Notes: a model not told the origin generated them from the letters alone. 64,000 nucleotides of DNA from Streptomyces aquilus (GCF_003955715.1 NZ_CP034463.1:6448001-6512000); one strand, 5' to 3'. Positions 9,034-19,093 are shown, counted from the stretch's first letter. Numbers and translations are program-made.

Positions 9034-10101
9034 TCAACGACTCAGCGGTGCCAGCCTTTCCGGACGGCTCGTCATCGCACCCCGCAGCTTCTCCCGCAGT
9101 TGCCTCTCCGCCTCCGACAACGCTCCCTGCGCGACCCGAGGCGGCACCCCCTGGATCTCCGCCCCCGGCGCGATCGGCGGTTCGTAGTGCGTGGGTGCCG
9201 TGCGGAGCGTCATCGCCGTCGTGCCGATCAACGCCACCGTGAACGCGATCGCCGCCCTCGTCCAGAAACGGGCCCTGCGTTCGCTCCCCGTCCGCACCAC
9301 CGGCGGCTTCGCCGCGCGCAAGCGCTCCGTGGCGGCGAGTTCGGCCAGGCGGCGATGGAGTTCGGTGGGGTCGGAGAGGTCCGGCAGGTGCGCGGCGATC
9401 GCCTCCCGCGCGTTCATCAGCCGCCCGGCCGCCGCCGGTGTGCTCGCCTCCGTCTCCGCCGCCGTCTCCGGCAGGTCGAGGCCGACACTGTCGTACAGCA
9501 CGAGTGTGCGGCGCTGCGGTGGCGGCAGGCGCAGGAGCGCGGCCAGCAGGGCGCGGTCGGAGGCGTCGGCGGGTGGGGCCTCCGGGCTGCGGTAGCGGGG
9601 GCGGAAGCGGTGCCAGGGGGAGAGGGCGTACTCGTACGCCGTGGCCCGCACCCAGCCCGCCGGGTCGCGGTCGACCGCCACCTCCGGCCAGCGCTGCCAG
9701 GCGAGTTGGAAGGCGCGCTCGACGGACTCGCGGGCGAGTTCCCGCCGTCCGGTGAGCAGATAGGCCTGCCGTACGAGGGCGGGCGCGCAGAACGCGTACA
9801 GCGCGTCGAAGGCCTGAGTGGGCGTCAGGGGCGCGGGGGATTCCGCGGGGAGCTCTTCATGGAACTGAGGTGCCGTCACCTCGGCGAGCGGCGGCTCCTG
9901 TTGCACCCATGCGCTCAGCAGCTTCGCGTACGCCTCCCCCTTGCGGCCGCGCGGATTCGTACGGCCGGACTCCCACGCGCGGACCGTCTCCCGGGTGACT
10001 CCCACCCGTTCGGCGAGCTGAGCCTGCGTCAGCGACCCGGCCTCGCGCAGGCGTCGGCGTTCCTCGGGCGGGGGGAGCGGGGTTGCAGGGCTCTGGGTCA
10101 C
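9034..10101 (-). CDS. XRE HTH - ECF sigma-like - membrane-segment fusion protein
   Basis: 355 residues from a GTG preceded by AAGGGGCG. Three parts are visible. Residues about 10-65 are an XRE-type helix-turn-helix (LTQAQLAERVGVTRETVRAW). Residues about 95-240 resemble ECF sigma region 2 (FDALYAFCAPALVRQAYLLTG..AFQLAWQRWPE) and region 4 (LLRLPPPQRRTLVLYDSVGLDLPETAAE). One hydrophobic helix follows at about 285-305 (AAIAFTVALIGTTAMTL), then a charged tail. It is therefore probably a membrane-tethered regulator. The region 4 sequence is degenerate around the recognition helix, so it may no longer act as a true sigma factor. It is transcribed divergently from the DUF6350 gene, across an AT-rich spacer with a perfect palindrome at 10112-10121. 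Confidence 0.72.
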   Translation of the reverse strand: MTQSPATPLPPPEERRRLREAGSLTQAQLAERVGVTRETVRAWESGRTNPRGRKGEAYAKLLSAWVQQEPPLAEVTAPQFHEELPAESPAPLTPTQAFDALYAFCAPALVRQAYLLTGRRELARESVERAFQLAWQRWPEVAVDRDPAGWVRATAYEYALSPWHRFRPRYRSPEAPPADASDRALLAALLRLPPPQRRTLVLYDSVGLDLPETAAETEASTPAAAGRLMNAREAIAAHLPDLSDPTELHRRLAELAATERLRAAKPPVVRTGSERRARFWTRAAIAFTVALIGTTAMTLRTAPTHYEPPIAPGAEIQGVPPRVAQGALSEAERQLREKLRGAMTSRPERLAPLSR

Positions 10102-10197
10102 AGGGCGCCCCTTCGTACGAAAAAGTACATAGTCGTATATTGAGCGACACGGCAGGAGTTCGCCTGTTACGACGAGAAAGCGCGTGTCGTTGGCAGC
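10102..10197. promoter_or_regulatory. Divergent promoter region with a TTCGTACGAA palindrome
   Basis: This 96-bp spacer between the XRE-ECF fusion (minus) and the DUF6350 gene (plus) is AT-rich for this genome. It holds the perfect palindrome TTCGTACGAA at 10112-10121, directly followed by AAAGTACATAGTCGTATATT, which read on the minus strand offers TATACG/TATGTA -10-like hexamers. The palindrome is a candidate operator, possibly for the adjacent HTH protein. Confidence 0.45.
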
Positions 10198-12459
10198 ATG
10201 ACGGTCGTGATCCAGATGACCGTTCGCCGATCGCCCCTGTCGTCCCTGCTCACCCGGTTGCGTGACCGTTCACCCGGGCTGGCCGCGAGCCTGGTGAGCG
10301 GGGTGCTCGCGGCGGGGTTGGGGCTCGGTTCGCTCGCCGTGCTGGTGATGGTGCTGTGGATCAGTTCGCCGTATCCGGACAGCGGGCCGGGTGGTGCACT
10401 GCATGTCGCGGCGGCGCTGTGGCTGCTCGCGCACGGGGCGGAACTGGTCCGCACGGACACCCTGTCCGGGGTACCGGCGCCGGTCGGGGTGACGCCGTTG
10501 CTGCTGCTGGTGCTGCCGGTGTGGCTGGTGCACCGGGCGGCGCGGGACGTGGTCGCCGACGACGAGGACACGGCCGGGGCGGCGGGGTGGACGGCGTTCG
10601 CGGGGGTGGTCCTCGGGTATCTCGCCGTCGGCGCGGGGGTCGCGCTGTATGCGGCGGGCGGGGAGTTGCGGCCTTCGTGGGTGTGGACGGGGGTGTGCGT
10701 GCCGGTTGTGGTGACGGTGGCGGCGGCCGCGGGCGTCTGGACGGCGTACGGTCGCCCGCGCGGCCCCGTCGACAGCGTGCTGCTCCTGCTGCCGGCGCCG
10801 GTCCGTCGTCTCGTCCTCGGGCCGGACGCCGGGCAGCGGCTCGGGGTGGCGGCGCGGGCGGCCGGTGCGGGGGTGGCGCTGCTGGTGGGGGGCGGTGCGC
10901 TGCTGCTGGCGTCGTCCCTGGTCTGGCACGGCGGCGCGGCGCGGCTCTCCTTCCTCCAGCTGACGGAGGGGTGGTCGGGCCGGTTCGCCGTACTGCTGCT
11001 GTGCGTCGCGCTCGTGCCCAACGCGGCGGTCTGGTGCCTGTCGTACGCCCTCGGCCCCGGCTTCGAACTGGGCGCGGGCCACGTGATGTCCCCCCTCACC
11101 TCCGCACCGGCCCCGCTCCTCCCCCCGTTCCCCCTGCTGGCGGCGGTGCCGGAGGCGGGGACGGGGACCTGGATGAACTGGGCGGCCGGTTCGGTGCCGT
11201 TGGTGGCCGGGGTGACGGTGGGGTGGTTCGTGGCGGGGCCGGCGAGCGGCGGGAGAGGCCGCGAGGCGCGGGGCGACGGGGGCGGGGCGCCGGGCCGGGG
11301 GGCTGTGGACGGGGCTGAGGCGTCCGGCGCACGACAGGTCGGGGGAGTCGGTGGGGGCGACGGCCTGTCGGGGAGGGGTGCCGGTGCGGCCGGAGCGGCG
11401 CACGGCAGGGGTGGCGGTGTGCGGGCGGTGCAGGAGGCCGTGGTCTGGACGCGGGGCCGGACGGCCGGTACCGCCGGGCTCGCGGCCGTTCTCTGTGCGG
11501 CCTCGGTCGCGCTGCTGGCGGCACTCGCGGGCGGACCGCTCGGGGTGGCCGCGCTGGCCTGGTTCGGGCCGGTCTGGTGGCTGACGGGAGGGGCGGCACT
11601 GCTGTGGACCGCGGCGCTGGCGATCCCGACGGCACTGGGCGTGCGGGCTTGGCGGTGCAGGGAGCGGCGGGAGCGGCGGGAGCGGCGGGAGCGGAAGGTG
11701 CGGCGGGGGCGGGCGGTGACGGTCGCTGGGGCGCGGGGAGAAGTGGCGGGGACGCAGGGTGGGGCGCGGGGAGAGGCGCCGAAGGGCGAGGTCGGGGCCT
11801 GGGAGCCGGGGGGCTTCGAGGGGGCTGGGGGTGCGCCGGAGGTGGCGGCAGCCCGCGCGGGACGTTGGTTCTCGCGGCGGAAGGGTGACGGTCGGGGCGC
11901 GGCCCTGAGGTCGTCCGGCCCCGAGACGTCCAGCCCCATGACCTTCGGTGCGGATACGTCCCGCCCTTTGACCTCCGCCCCTTTGACCTCCGCCCCTTTG
12001 ACCTCCGCCCCTTTGACCTCCGGCCCCATGACCTCCGCCCCTTTGACCTCCGGCCCCATGACCTCCGGCCCCATGACCTCCGGCCCCATGACCTTCGGAC
12101 CGGAGACGTCCGGCTCCAGCACCTCCGGCCCCATGACCTCAAGCCCCGGGATGCCCACAGCCGAGCCCCTCAGTCCCGAGGTCTCCGGCCCCGAGGCCAC
12201 CGCCAACCGATCCGCCAACCGCTGGTTCTCCCGCAAGCCGCGCGCGAGCCGAGCAGCCGCAGCGGCCTCCACCCCGTACGAACTCGACGCCGACGACGCC
12301 GCCTTCGAGCCCTACGACTTCCTGCCCGCCGACCCGCACCCGGCCGCGAACCCGACCGCCAACCCCGCCTCACCCCCGCCCCCCTACCCCTGGCAAGACG
12401 ACGACGCCTCCCGCGCGGCGCGGTGGGCCGTGCTCAGGGAGGTGTCGGACGGGGAGTGA
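10198..12459 (+). CDS. DUF6350 family multi-pass membrane protein with a long repetitive C-terminal tail
   Basis: 753 residues. The first 450 or so form about nine or ten hydrophobic helices typical of DUF6350, a family conserved in actinobacteria, found near purN/purH and sometimes annotated as PerM-like or cell-division associated; its function is not established. Loops are Gly-rich. From about residue 480 the chain is cytoplasmic-looking: an Arg/Glu stretch of RER repeats (11660-11700), then a 15-bp tandem repeat coding [10 protein letters not shown] units (about 11912-12140), then an acidic and aromatic end. ATG 10198 has no clear Shine-Dalgarno sequence; a second ATG at 10216 is an alternative. 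It ends 3 bp from the convergent next gene. Confidence 0.8.
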   Translation: MTVVIQMTVRRSPLSSLLTRLRDRSPGLAASLVSGVLAAGLGLGSLAVLVMVLWISSPYPDSGPGGALHVAAALWLLAHGAELVRTDTLSGVPAPVGVTPLLLLVLPVWLVHRAARDVVADDEDTAGAAGWTAFAGVVLGYLAVGAGVALYAAGGELRPSWVWTGVCVPVVVTVAAAAGVWTAYGRPRGPVDSVLLLLPAPVRRLVLGPDAGQRLGVAARAAGAGVALLVGGGALLLASSLVWHGGAARLSFLQLTEGWSGRFAVLLLCVALVPNAAVWCLSYALGPGFELGAGHVMSPLTSAPAPLLPPFPLLAAVPEAGTGTWMNWAAGSVPLVAGVTVGWFVAGPASGGRGREARGDGGGAPGRGAVDGAEASGARQVGGVGGGDGLSGRGAGAAGAAHGRGGGVRAVQEAVVWTRGRTAGTAGLAAVLCAASVALLAALAGGPLGVAALAWFGPVWWLTGGAALLWTAALAIPTALGVRAWRCRERRERRERRERKVRRGRAVTVAGARGEVAGTQGGARGEAPKGEVGAWEPGGFEGAGGAPEVAAARAGRWFSRRKGDGRGAALRSSGPETSSPMTFGADTSRPLTSAPLTSAPLTSAPLTSGPMTSAPLTSGPMTSGPMTSGPMTFGPETSGSSTSGPMTSSPGMPTAEPLSPEVSGPEATANRSANRWFSRKPRASRAAAAASTPYELDADDAAFEPYDFLPADPHPAANPTANPASPPPPYPWQDDDASRAARWAVLREVSDGE
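11912..12140 (+). repeat. 15-bp tandem repeat array inside the DUF6350 gene
   Basis: About a dozen consecutive or near-consecutive 15-bp units such as ACCTCCGCCCCTTTG and ACCTCCGGCCCCATG keep the frame and encode pentapeptides [10 protein letters not shown] and TFGPE. Perfect adjacent copies at about 11970-12020 suggest recent slippage. Confidence 0.9.
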
Positions 12460-12462
12460 GTG

Positions 12463-13278
12463 TCAGCTCGTGCCCAGGATTCCGCGGAGTTCCTTCGGGA
12501 GCAGGTCGCTGCAGGACTGCTTCGCCTGGTTGGTGAGCGCGTCGTTCGTGCAGGTGTAGTAGTCGCTGTAGACGAGCTGGGCCGTGAAGCCCGCGCCGAC
12601 CAGGACGACCGCCAGGGACGCGGTGACCAGGCCGCTGATCGCCGCCGTGGTCTGGGGGCGGGAACCCGAGGTGTCCGGCGCCGGGGCGTCGGGGTCGGCG
12701 GGGCGGGGCTTGGCGCGCAGGGCGCTGATACCCCAGTACAGGGCGAGCGCCCCGAGCAGCAGAGCGACGTACGGCCAGCTGAACAGCGCGAAGAAGAACG
12801 CCCACATACCGCTCAGGAGCGAGTACCGCGCCCGGCGCTGGGTGGGGTCGGTGGGGTCCCAGCGCATCCCCGTGCCGGAGCCGCCGCCGCTGCCCTGGCC
12901 GCCCTCGGGGCCGGAGCCGCCGGGGCGGTCGCCGAAGCCGCCGGAGGAGCGGCCGGGCTGGCGGTCGCTCCACTGGCTGCCCCACGGGGAGCCGGAATCG
13001 TCGTCGGAGTCACCGCTGGGGCGGCGCGGCTGCCACGGCCGGTCGGGCGTGCCCTCCGGCGGCGGGGCGAAGGGGTTGTCGTCCCCGGCGGAGCCTCCCG
13101 ACCCGGCGTTCGGACCGGCGTCCGGCCTGTCGCTGCCCGGCTTGGTGTCGGGCTTGTCGTCCGAGGGTGCGTCGGGCGGGGACGCGGGGCGCTCCCGCAG
13201 CAGCACGCCGCGGCGCTCCCCTCCCTGCATCGACTGCGGGGGGAGCGTGAGGAGTCGCAGGCTGCGGTCCGGCATCAA
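12463..13278 (-). CDS. Small integral membrane protein with a disordered N-terminus
   Basis: 271 residues; ATG at 13278 with a second ATG directly after. Residues 1-145 are Pro/Gly/Asp/Arg-rich and disordered. Then come a segment with [25 protein letters not shown], two close hydrophobic helices (about 155-190) and a third helix (about 215-240, [23 protein letters not shown]). The end contains Cys-bearing sequence ([18 protein letters not shown]) that would lie outside the membrane and could form a disulphide. The pattern is that of DUF4190-like actinobacterial membrane proteins; no function is known. It is divergent from purN and convergent with the DUF6350 gene. Confidence 0.7.
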   Translation of the reverse strand: MMPDRSLRLLTLPPQSMQGGERRGVLLRERPASPPDAPSDDKPDTKPGSDRPDAGPNAGSGGSAGDDNPFAPPPEGTPDRPWQPRRPSGDSDDDSGSPWGSQWSDRQPGRSSGGFGDRPGGSGPEGGQGSGGGSGTGMRWDPTDPTQRRARYSLLSGMWAFFFALFSWPYVALLLGALALYWGISALRAKPRPADPDAPAPDTSGSRPQTTAAISGLVTASLAVVLVGAGFTAQLVYSDYYTCTNDALTNQAKQSCSDLLPKELRGILGTS

Positions 13279-13443
13279 GTGAGCGTCTTCCCCTAGGTGA
13301 TACGGCTGTCTGGCGTGAGCTGATGTGAGCTTTCACTTCGGAAACGCACCGCACGACGACCACGTTCCCGAGTCGAGCCCTCCCAGACGCTACCTTCCGG
13401 CCACGCCCCCGTCCCGTGGGGGCCGTCCGGAGTGCCGGTATCG

Positions 13444-13471
13444 TTGCTGACGTTCGGCCGCTTCGTAGACT
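13444..13471 (+). promoter_or_regulatory. Candidate purN-purH promoter
   Basis: TTGCTG (13444-13449) and TAGACT (13466-13471), separated by 16 bases, fit the Streptomyces vegetative consensus TTGAC(R) and TAG(R)(R)T reasonably well. Transcription would start at about 13478, giving a leader of about 65 bases before the purN GTG. Confidence 0.45.
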
Positions 13472-13542
13472 TCCCCGTATCCCGGGGCGCGATGCATTCG
13501 TACGAACGTACATACCGCATGTTCCCCGAGAAAGGGCCCCCC

Positions 13543-14157
13543 GTGGCTAAGCGCCTTGTCGTGCTGGTCTCCGGTTCCGGCACCAACCTCCAGGCGCTCC
13601 TCGACGCCATCACGGAGACCGGCGTCGAGGCCTACGGCGCCGAGATCGTGGCCGTCGGAGCCGACCGCGCGGGCATCGAAGGGCTCGCCCGGGCCGAGCG
13701 CGCCGGGCTGCCGACCTTCGTCACGCGGGTCAAGGACTTCGAGACGCGCGAGGAGTGGGACGCCGCGCTCGCCGAGGCCGTCGCCGCCCACGAGCCCGAC
13801 CTGGTCGTCTCCGCCGGGTTCATGAAGATCGTGGGCAAGGAGTTCCTCGCGCGCTTCGGCGGGCGGTTCGTCAACACCCACCCCGCTCTTCTCCCCAGTT
13901 TTCCCGGCGCCCACGGCGTCCGTGACGCGCTCGCGTACGGCGCCCGGGTCACCGGCTGCACCGTCCACTTCGTCGACGACGGCGTCGACACCGGACCGAT
14001 CATCGCTCAGGGCGTGGTGGAGGTCCGGGACGAGGACGACGAAGACGCTCTCCACGAGCGCATCAAGGAAGTCGAGCGAAGGCTGCTCGTCGAGGTCGTG
14101 GGGCGGCTCGCCCGCAACGGCTATCGCATTGAGGGACGAAAGGTAGTTATCCAGTGA
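13543..14157 (+). CDS. purN: Phosphoribosylglycinamide formyltransferase
   Basis: 204 residues. It transfers a formyl group from 10-formyl-THF to GAR in purine synthesis. The N-terminal phosphate-binding motif is [19 protein letters not shown]; the active-site Asn and His are in [15 protein letters not shown], and the Asp is in [16 protein letters not shown] chose the GTG at 13543 because GAGAAAGGG lies 6 bases upstream, whereas the upstream ATG at 13519 has no Shine-Dalgarno sequence. The stop overlaps the purH start (GTGA), so the two genes are coupled. Confidence 0.95.
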   Translation: MAKRLVVLVSGSGTNLQALLDAITETGVEAYGAEIVAVGADRAGIEGLARAERAGLPTFVTRVKDFETREEWDAALAEAVAAHEPDLVVSAGFMKIVGKEFLARFGGRFVNTHPALLPSFPGAHGVRDALAYGARVTGCTVHFVDDGVDTGPIIAQGVVEVRDEDDEDALHERIKEVERRLLVEVVGRLARNGYRIEGRKVVIQ

Positions 14158-15728
14158 CCGCCGAGAGCATCGAGAGCGGCAAGCGGGCCATCCGTCGCGC
14201 GCTCGTCAGCGTCTACGACAAGACCGGGCTCGAGGAGCTTGCCCGCGGGCTGCACGAGGCCGGCGTCGAACTCGTCTCCACCGGATCCACCGCGGGCCGT
14301 ATCGCCGCCGCCGGCGTCCCCGTCACCAAGGTCGAGGAGCTCACCGGCTTCCCCGAGTGCCTGGACGGCCGGGTCAAGACGCTGCACCCGCGCGTGCACG
14401 CCGGCATCCTCGCCGACCTGCGCCTGGAGGACCACCAGCGGCAGCTGGCCGAGCTGGGCGTCGAGCCGTTCGACCTGGTCGTCGTGAACCTGTACCCGTT
14501 CCGCGAGACGGTCGCCTCCGGCGCCTCGCCCGACGAGTGCGTCGAGCAGATCGACATCGGCGGTCCCTCGATGGTCCGCGCGGCCGCCAAGAACCATCCG
14601 TCGGTGGCCGTCGTCACCAGTCCCGCCCGGTACGCGGACGTACTGAACGCCGTCCAGGACGGCGGGTTCGACCTCACCACCCGCAAGCGGCTCGCCGCCG
14701 AGGCCTTCCAGCACACGGCGGCGTACGACGTGGCCGTCGCCTCCTGGTTCGCCTCCTCCTACGCGCCGGTCGACGAGTCGCAGTTCCCCGACTTCCTCGG
14801 CGCCACCTGGGAGCGTGAGAACACCCTCCGCTACGGCGAGAACCCGCACCAGCCGGCCGCCCTGTACGTGGACGCCTCCGGTGCCGGGCTGGCCAAGGCC
14901 GAGCAGCTGCACGGCAAGGAGATGTCGTACAACAACTACACGGACACGGACGCCGCCCGCCGTGCCGCGTACGACCACGACGAGCCGGCCGTCGCGATCA
15001 TCAAGCACGCCAACCCGTGCGGCATCGCCATCGGCGCGGACGTCGCCGAGGCGCACCGCAAGGCGCACGCGTGCGACCCGCTGTCGGCGTTCGGCGGCGT
15101 GATCGCCGTGAACCGCCCGGTCAGCAAGGAGATGGCCGAGCAGGTCGCCGAGATCTTCACCGAGGTCATCGTCGCGCCGGACTACGAGGAGGGGGCCCTG
15201 GAGGCCCTCGCCAAGAAGAAGAACATCCGGGTGCTGAAGGCCGCGGGCGCCCCCGCCAACCCGGTCGAGGTCAAGCCGATCGACGGCGGTGTCCTCCTCC
15301 AGGTCACCGACCGCCTCCAGGCCGACGGCGACGACCCGGCGAACTGGACGCTGGCCACGGGCGAGGCGCTGTCCGACGCCGAGCTCGCCGAGCTGGCCTT
15401 CGCCTGGAAGGCCTGCCGCGCGGTCAAGTCCAACGCGATCCTCCTCGCCAAGGACGGCGCCTCGGTCGGCGTCGGCATGGGCCAGGTCAACCGCGTCGAC
15501 TCCGCGAAGCTGGCCGTCGAGCGGGCCGGTGCCGAGCGCGCGCAGGGGTCGTACGCGGCCTCCGACGCGTTCTTCCCCTTCCCGGACGGCCTGGAGATCC
15601 TCGTCGAGGCCGGCGTGAAGGCGGTCGTCCAGCCGGGTGGTTCGGTGCGCGACGAGCTGGTGGTCGAGGCGGCGAAGAAGGCCGGCGTGACGATGTACTT
15701 CACGGGCACGCGGCACTTCTTCCACTGA
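14154..15728 (+). CDS. purH: Bifunctional AICAR formyltransferase / IMP cyclohydrolase
   Basis: 524 residues, starting at a GTG that overlaps the purN stop by 4 bases. It performs the last two steps to IMP: formylation of AICAR with 10-formyl-THF, then ring closure. The N-terminal IMP cyclohydrolase domain (MGS-like; [26 protein letters not shown]) is followed by the AICARFT domain from about residue 200, with the catalytic Lys-His in [10 protein letters not shown] and NNYTDTDAA. The end, TGTRHFFH, is typical. ZTP, sensed by the riboswitch before glyA in this window, is made from the substrate of this enzyme. Confidence 0.97.
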   Translation: MTAESIESGKRAIRRALVSVYDKTGLEELARGLHEAGVELVSTGSTAGRIAAAGVPVTKVEELTGFPECLDGRVKTLHPRVHAGILADLRLEDHQRQLAELGVEPFDLVVVNLYPFRETVASGASPDECVEQIDIGGPSMVRAAAKNHPSVAVVTSPARYADVLNAVQDGGFDLTTRKRLAAEAFQHTAAYDVAVASWFASSYAPVDESQFPDFLGATWERENTLRYGENPHQPAALYVDASGAGLAKAEQLHGKEMSYNNYTDTDAARRAAYDHDEPAVAIIKHANPCGIAIGADVAEAHRKAHACDPLSAFGGVIAVNRPVSKEMAEQVAEIFTEVIVAPDYEEGALEALAKKKNIRVLKAAGAPANPVEVKPIDGGVLLQVTDRLQADGDDPANWTLATGEALSDAELAELAFAWKACRAVKSNAILLAKDGASVGVGMGQVNRVDSAKLAVERAGAERAQGSYAASDAFFPFPDGLEILVEAGVKAVVQPGGSVRDELVVEAAKKAGVTMYFTGTRHFFH

Positions 15729-15739
15729 GCCGCACACAC

Positions 15740-15780
15740 GTGACGGGGCCCGCCGGTCGTGAACCGGCGGGCCCCGTCAC
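15740..15780. terminator. Bidirectional terminator after purH
   Basis: A perfect 18-bp inverted repeat (15740-15757 and 15763-15780; core GGGGCCCGCCGG) has a 5-base loop. It sits between convergent purH and the following minus-strand gene and can serve both. Confidence 0.85.
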
Positions 15781-15807
15781 GCGTCCCGGGAAAAGGCCGC
15801 GGACCGC

Positions 15808-16476
15808 TCAGTAACGCGGCCGCGCGAACCAGGCCGTGCCGCTGGGTACCACCGGCGCGGCCGTGATGATCGCGCCGAACACGACCCACAGCAGCGGGAA
15901 GATGACCGCGGAGGCCATACCCGAGTCGAGGCCGACGAAGAGCAGGAGCAGGCCGACGATGGTGCCGAGCGCGCCGTAGATGACCGTGGTGATCCGGACA
16001 CCCTGGCCGCCGCGGCCGAACTTGACGCCCAGCGTGATGGACAGGGCCGCCAGCGCGAGCACGAAGATCGCGATACCGGCGATGAGACCGGCCGCGGCGT
16101 CACCGAAGTCGCTTATGTCGCTGAACGGGTCGTCGGAGGACGAGCTCAGGGAGTCCGCGGAGTCCGAGACGTCGTTCACGAACGCGGCGACGTACAGGTA
16201 GATCAGGCCGAGGACGATCTGCACCGCGGAGATGATGTAGAGGAAGACGCGGGCCGTCACCAGCAGGCCCGGCATCGACTGCGGCACCATGTTCGCGCCC
16301 GGGTAGCCGGGGTACGCGGGTGCCTGCGGGTAGGCGCCGTAGGGCTGTTGGGGAGCGCCGTAGGGCTGCTGCGGCGGGACGCCGGGCGGGGCCTGCTGGG
16401 GGTAGCCGTAACCGGGAGCGGCCGGCGGCTGCTGGGGCGGGGGCCCGTAGGGGTTGTGCGGATCGCCGAAACTCAT
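15808..16476 (-). CDS. Four-helix membrane protein with Pro/Gln/Tyr-rich N-terminus
   Basis: 222 residues from an ATG preceded by GGAGGAAA. Residues 1-75 are a disordered Pro/Gln/Gly/Tyr segment with repeated PQQPYGA-type units. Four hydrophobic helices follow: [21 protein letters not shown], an Ala/Leu helix ([17 protein letters not shown]), [19 protein letters not shown] and a final one. Between helices 1 and 2 lies a Ser/Asp-rich loop ([17 protein letters not shown]). It resembles the many actinobacterial 'integral membrane protein' families with such N-termini; function unknown. The long upstream region (16477-16735) is shared with divergent folD. Confidence 0.75.
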   Translation of the reverse strand: MSFGDPHNPYGPPPQQPPAAPGYGYPQQAPPGVPPQQPYGAPQQPYGAYPQAPAYPGYPGANMVPQSMPGLLVTARVFLYIISAVQIVLGLIYLYVAAFVNDVSDSADSLSSSSDDPFSDISDFGDAAAGLIAGIAIFVLALAALSITLGVKFGRGGQGVRITTVIYGALGTIVGLLLLFVGLDSGMASAVIFPLLWVVFGAIITAAPVVPSGTAWFARPRY

Positions 16477-16735
16477 GGCGGGGTTTCCTCCGTTTGCCGA
16501 ATGTGCGGGGACGACGAGCGGCACGCTCGGAGGAAGGTTCAACAGATGCGGTTCGTCCCCCCGGTACAGCCCGCGGCACTGTGGCGTCAATCGTTCTTCA
16601 GTGGCTGGTTCCTTGTCCAGCCGCATTCCACAGGTGTTGTGCAAGTGCAACAGAACCGATCATGGTCGGATACGACGGACAGCCCCCCGGGACCCGGATT
16701 GGAACCGGGGGCCGGTCATCCGCGAGGATGGGGGC

Positions 16736-17590
16736 ATGACCGCCCAGATTCTCGATGGCAAGGCCACCGCAGCCGCGATCAAGTCCGATCTGACCGCCCG
16801 CGTGGCGGCGCTGAAGGAGAAGGGCGTCACGCCCGGCCTCGGCACGATCCTCGTCGGGACCGACCCCGGCAGCCAGAAGTACGTCGCCGGCAAGCACCGC
16901 GACTGCGCCCAGGTCGGCATCGCCTCCATCCAGCGTGAACTGCCGGAGACGGCCACGCAGGAGGAGATCGAGGCGGTGGTGCGGGAACTGAACGAGGACC
17001 CCGCCTGCACCGGTTACATCGTCCAGCTGCCGCTGCCCAAGGGCATCGACGAGAACCGCATCCTGGAGCTGATGGACCCGGACAAGGACGCCGACGGTCT
17101 GCACCCGATGAACCTCGGCCGCCTGGTCCTCAACGAGCCGGCCCCGCTGCCCTGTACCCCCAACGGCGTCCTGACCCTCCTGCGCCAGTACGGCGTGGAG
17201 ATCAAGGGCGCCGAGGTCGTGGTCGTCGGCCGCGGTGTCACCATCGGCCGCCCGATGCCGCTGCTGCTCACCCGCCGCAGCGAGAACGCCACCGTGACCC
17301 AGTGCCACACCGGCACCCGCGACCTGTCCGCGCACCTCAAGCGCGCGGACATCATCGTCGCCGCCGCCGGCTCCGCCCACCTGATCCGCCCGGAGGACGT
17401 GAAGCCGGGCGCCGCCGTCCTCGACGTCGGTGTCTCGCGCAGCGCCGACGGCAAGATCGTCGGCGACGTCCACCCCGGTGTCGCCGAGGTGGCCGGCTGG
17501 ATCTCCCCGAACCCCGGCGGTGTCGGCCCGATGACCCGGGCCCAGCTGCTGGTCAACGTGGTCGAGGCGGCGGAGCGCAGTGTCGACTGA
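16736..17590 (+). CDS. folD: Methylene-THF dehydrogenase / methenyl-THF cyclohydrolase
   Basis: 284 residues; ATG preceded by GAGGATGGGGG. It interconverts 5,10-methylene-THF and 10-formyl-THF with NADP, supplying formyl groups for PurN and PurH. Typical motifs are YVAGKHRDC (active-site Tyr and Lys), [24 protein letters not shown], the NADP motif [12 protein letters not shown] and the end [13 protein letters not shown]. It is divergent from the preceding membrane-protein gene, and its last 11 bases overlap the DUF3017 gene. Confidence 0.97.
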   Translation: MTAQILDGKATAAAIKSDLTARVAALKEKGVTPGLGTILVGTDPGSQKYVAGKHRDCAQVGIASIQRELPETATQEEIEAVVRELNEDPACTGYIVQLPLPKGIDENRILELMDPDKDADGLHPMNLGRLVLNEPAPLPCTPNGVLTLLRQYGVEIKGAEVVVVGRGVTIGRPMPLLLTRRSENATVTQCHTGTRDLSAHLKRADIIVAAAGSAHLIRPEDVKPGAAVLDVGVSRSADGKIVGDVHPGVAEVAGWISPNPGGVGPMTRAQLLVNVVEAAERSVD

Positions 17591-18047
17591 CCGCGAGGCG
17601 AACGACATCGAGGTCCGGGACCCGATCAGCGCGCCCGACGCCGACGGCAGGCCGCGCCGGACGACCCGCCGCTTCCCGCTGTTCACCCGGGACACCGCCC
17701 GCCCCGAGGGCGGCGGCCGGGCCGCGCCGAGTGACGCCCCGGCGCCCGCCCGGCAGTGGCCGATCCTCGCCGTGCTGGCCACGGTCGCAGTCGGCCTGCT
17801 GGTGATCGCGACCGACCAGTTCCGCGTCGGCTCGCTGCTCATCGGGGCCGGGCTGCTGGCCGGTGGCGTGCTGCGCTGGCTGCTGCCGGACGTCGGCATG
17901 CTCGCGGTGCGCTCCCGGTTCACCGACATCGTGACGTACGGCGTGCTGGGCGCCGCGATCGCGCTGCTGGCGCTGATGGCCCAGCCGGACCCGTGGCTGG
18001 TCATCCCGTTCCTTAAGGACGCGCTGCACTTCACGGTCAGCAGCTGA
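17580..18047 (+). CDS. DUF3017 family membrane protein
   Basis: 155 residues from a GTG overlapping the end of folD. DUF3017 proteins are small actinobacterial membrane proteins nearly always encoded after folD; function unknown. The N-terminal 58 residues are polar and Arg-rich, followed by three hydrophobic helices ([52 protein letters not shown]). The constant pairing with folD suggests co-expression rather than a shown link to folate metabolism. Confidence 0.85.
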   Translation: MSTDREANDIEVRDPISAPDADGRPRRTTRRFPLFTRDTARPEGGGRAAPSDAPAPARQWPILAVLATVAVGLLVIATDQFRVGSLLIGAGLLAGGVLRWLLPDVGMLAVRSRFTDIVTYGVLGAAIALLALMAQPDPWLVIPFLKDALHFTVSS

Positions 18048-18084
18048 TCCCCCGGCCGGCCACCGGCTGATCCCGGCGCCTCAT

Positions 18085-18128
18085 GACGGCGGTCCGTCCC
18101 CTCCCCCGAGGAAGGACGGGCCGCCGTC
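18085..18128 (+). terminator. folD-DUF3017 terminator hairpin
   Basis: Arms GACGGCGGTCCGTCC (18085-18099) and GGACGGGCCGCCGTC (18114-18128) pair along nearly their full length, 38 bases after the stop. Confidence 0.7.
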
Positions 18129-18290
18129 TGCGTCAACCCTGGTGCACGACGAAGACGCTGTTCAACGCCTGTCAGCACGCTGTGCCGCGGAAGTGACCAT
18201 TCCGCTACGGTGTCCGGGCCCTGTCACGGCGGGGAAGGCCGGGGGAACCGATCACCGGCACGGTGTCGTCCGACACCGTGGAGGTGAGCG

Positions 18291-18752
18291 ATGGGCGCCT
18301 GGCAGTCGCTGCCGGAGGATCTGCCGCCGGAGGTGCGGCACTTCGTGGAGCAGCTGCGGCGGCTGAAGGACGCGACCGGCCTCAGCCTGGCCGCGCTCGG
18401 TGCGCGCACCGCGTACAGCAAGTCCTCCTGGCACCGCTATTTCAACGCCACGCAGCCGCCGCCCCGGCAGGCCGTCAGCGCCCTGTGCAGGATCGCCGGG
18501 CTCGGCGGCCCGGAGGCCGAGCGCGTCGGCGTCCGCTGGGAACTCGCCGTCCAGGCCTGGCCCCGCCCGGCGACCGCCCCCGAACAGCCCGCGGGGTCCG
18601 AGGAGTACGAGGACGATCCCACGCTGCCGTGGTGGGAGGAGCGGCCGCCGTCGAAGGGACCGCGCGGCGCGAACCGGATGCTGCTGGCCGCCGTACTGCT
18701 GCTGTTCGTACTGGTGCTCGTCGCGGGTGTCGGTGTCGTGGTGCTTGGGTGA
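18291..18752 (+). CDS. HTH protein with a C-terminal membrane anchor
   Basis: 153 residues; ATG with GGAGGTGAGCG directly upstream. Residues about 12-70 form an XRE-like HTH (VEQLRRLKDATGLSLAALGARTAYSKSSWHRYF). A Glu/Pro linker follows, then a single hydrophobic helix at the C-terminus (MLLAAVLLLFVLVLVAGVGVVVL) that ends the protein with almost nothing outside. It is a paralogue of the next gene: both begin with LPEDLPPEVR/LPDELDPQVR, share the QLRRL segment and have the YSK-SW-RY recognition region. It is likely a membrane-tethered regulator; its partner or target is not evident. Confidence 0.75.
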   Translation: MGAWQSLPEDLPPEVRHFVEQLRRLKDATGLSLAALGARTAYSKSSWHRYFNATQPPPRQAVSALCRIAGLGGPEAERVGVRWELAVQAWPRPATAPEQPAGSEEYEDDPTLPWWEERPPSKGPRGANRMLLAAVLLLFVLVLVAGVGVVVLG

Positions 18753-19093
18753 GCTTCGCACCGGAGTGGCGCGCGTTACGGACGGTGTGCGCCCCATGTG
18801 TCGATGTGTTGACAACTTCGCGGATTTGCAACGAAGTCGTTCGATGAGGGCGTTAGCGTGACCGATCGGGACGGTCCGGGACGTCCCGTGGCTGAAGAAC
18901 TGGACCGCGGCCGGGTCGGCGTGCAACGGTGCATGCCCTCGGCCCCGATGCACCCGTGCGCCCCCACCCCGGGAACTGAGATCCTTGTCGGGCGCATCCC
19001 TGTGGGTAGCCAGACGGGGACTCGGCAGAGGGCACCACGCACGGGGAAACGCAGCAAGAGCCAGCACGACCGGGGGGAAAGAGGGGGGAAGCA
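18753..19093. other. 341-bp region between two paralogous HTH genes
   Basis: No convincing gene: a 109-codon frame from 18858 runs into the next gene in another frame and has no family features. The region holds TTGACA (18809-18814) directly followed by an inverted repeat ACTTCG (18815-18820) / CGAAGT (18832-18837), and a perfect palindrome GGGACGTCCC at 18878-18887. These are candidate promoter and operator elements for the downstream gene. Confidence 0.4.

Noticed and set aside
13279..13542. A second ZTP riboswitch before purN
   Set aside because: The region lacks the GGGGAGCG and CGCCTGGGC elements found before glyA; the same is true upstream of folD.
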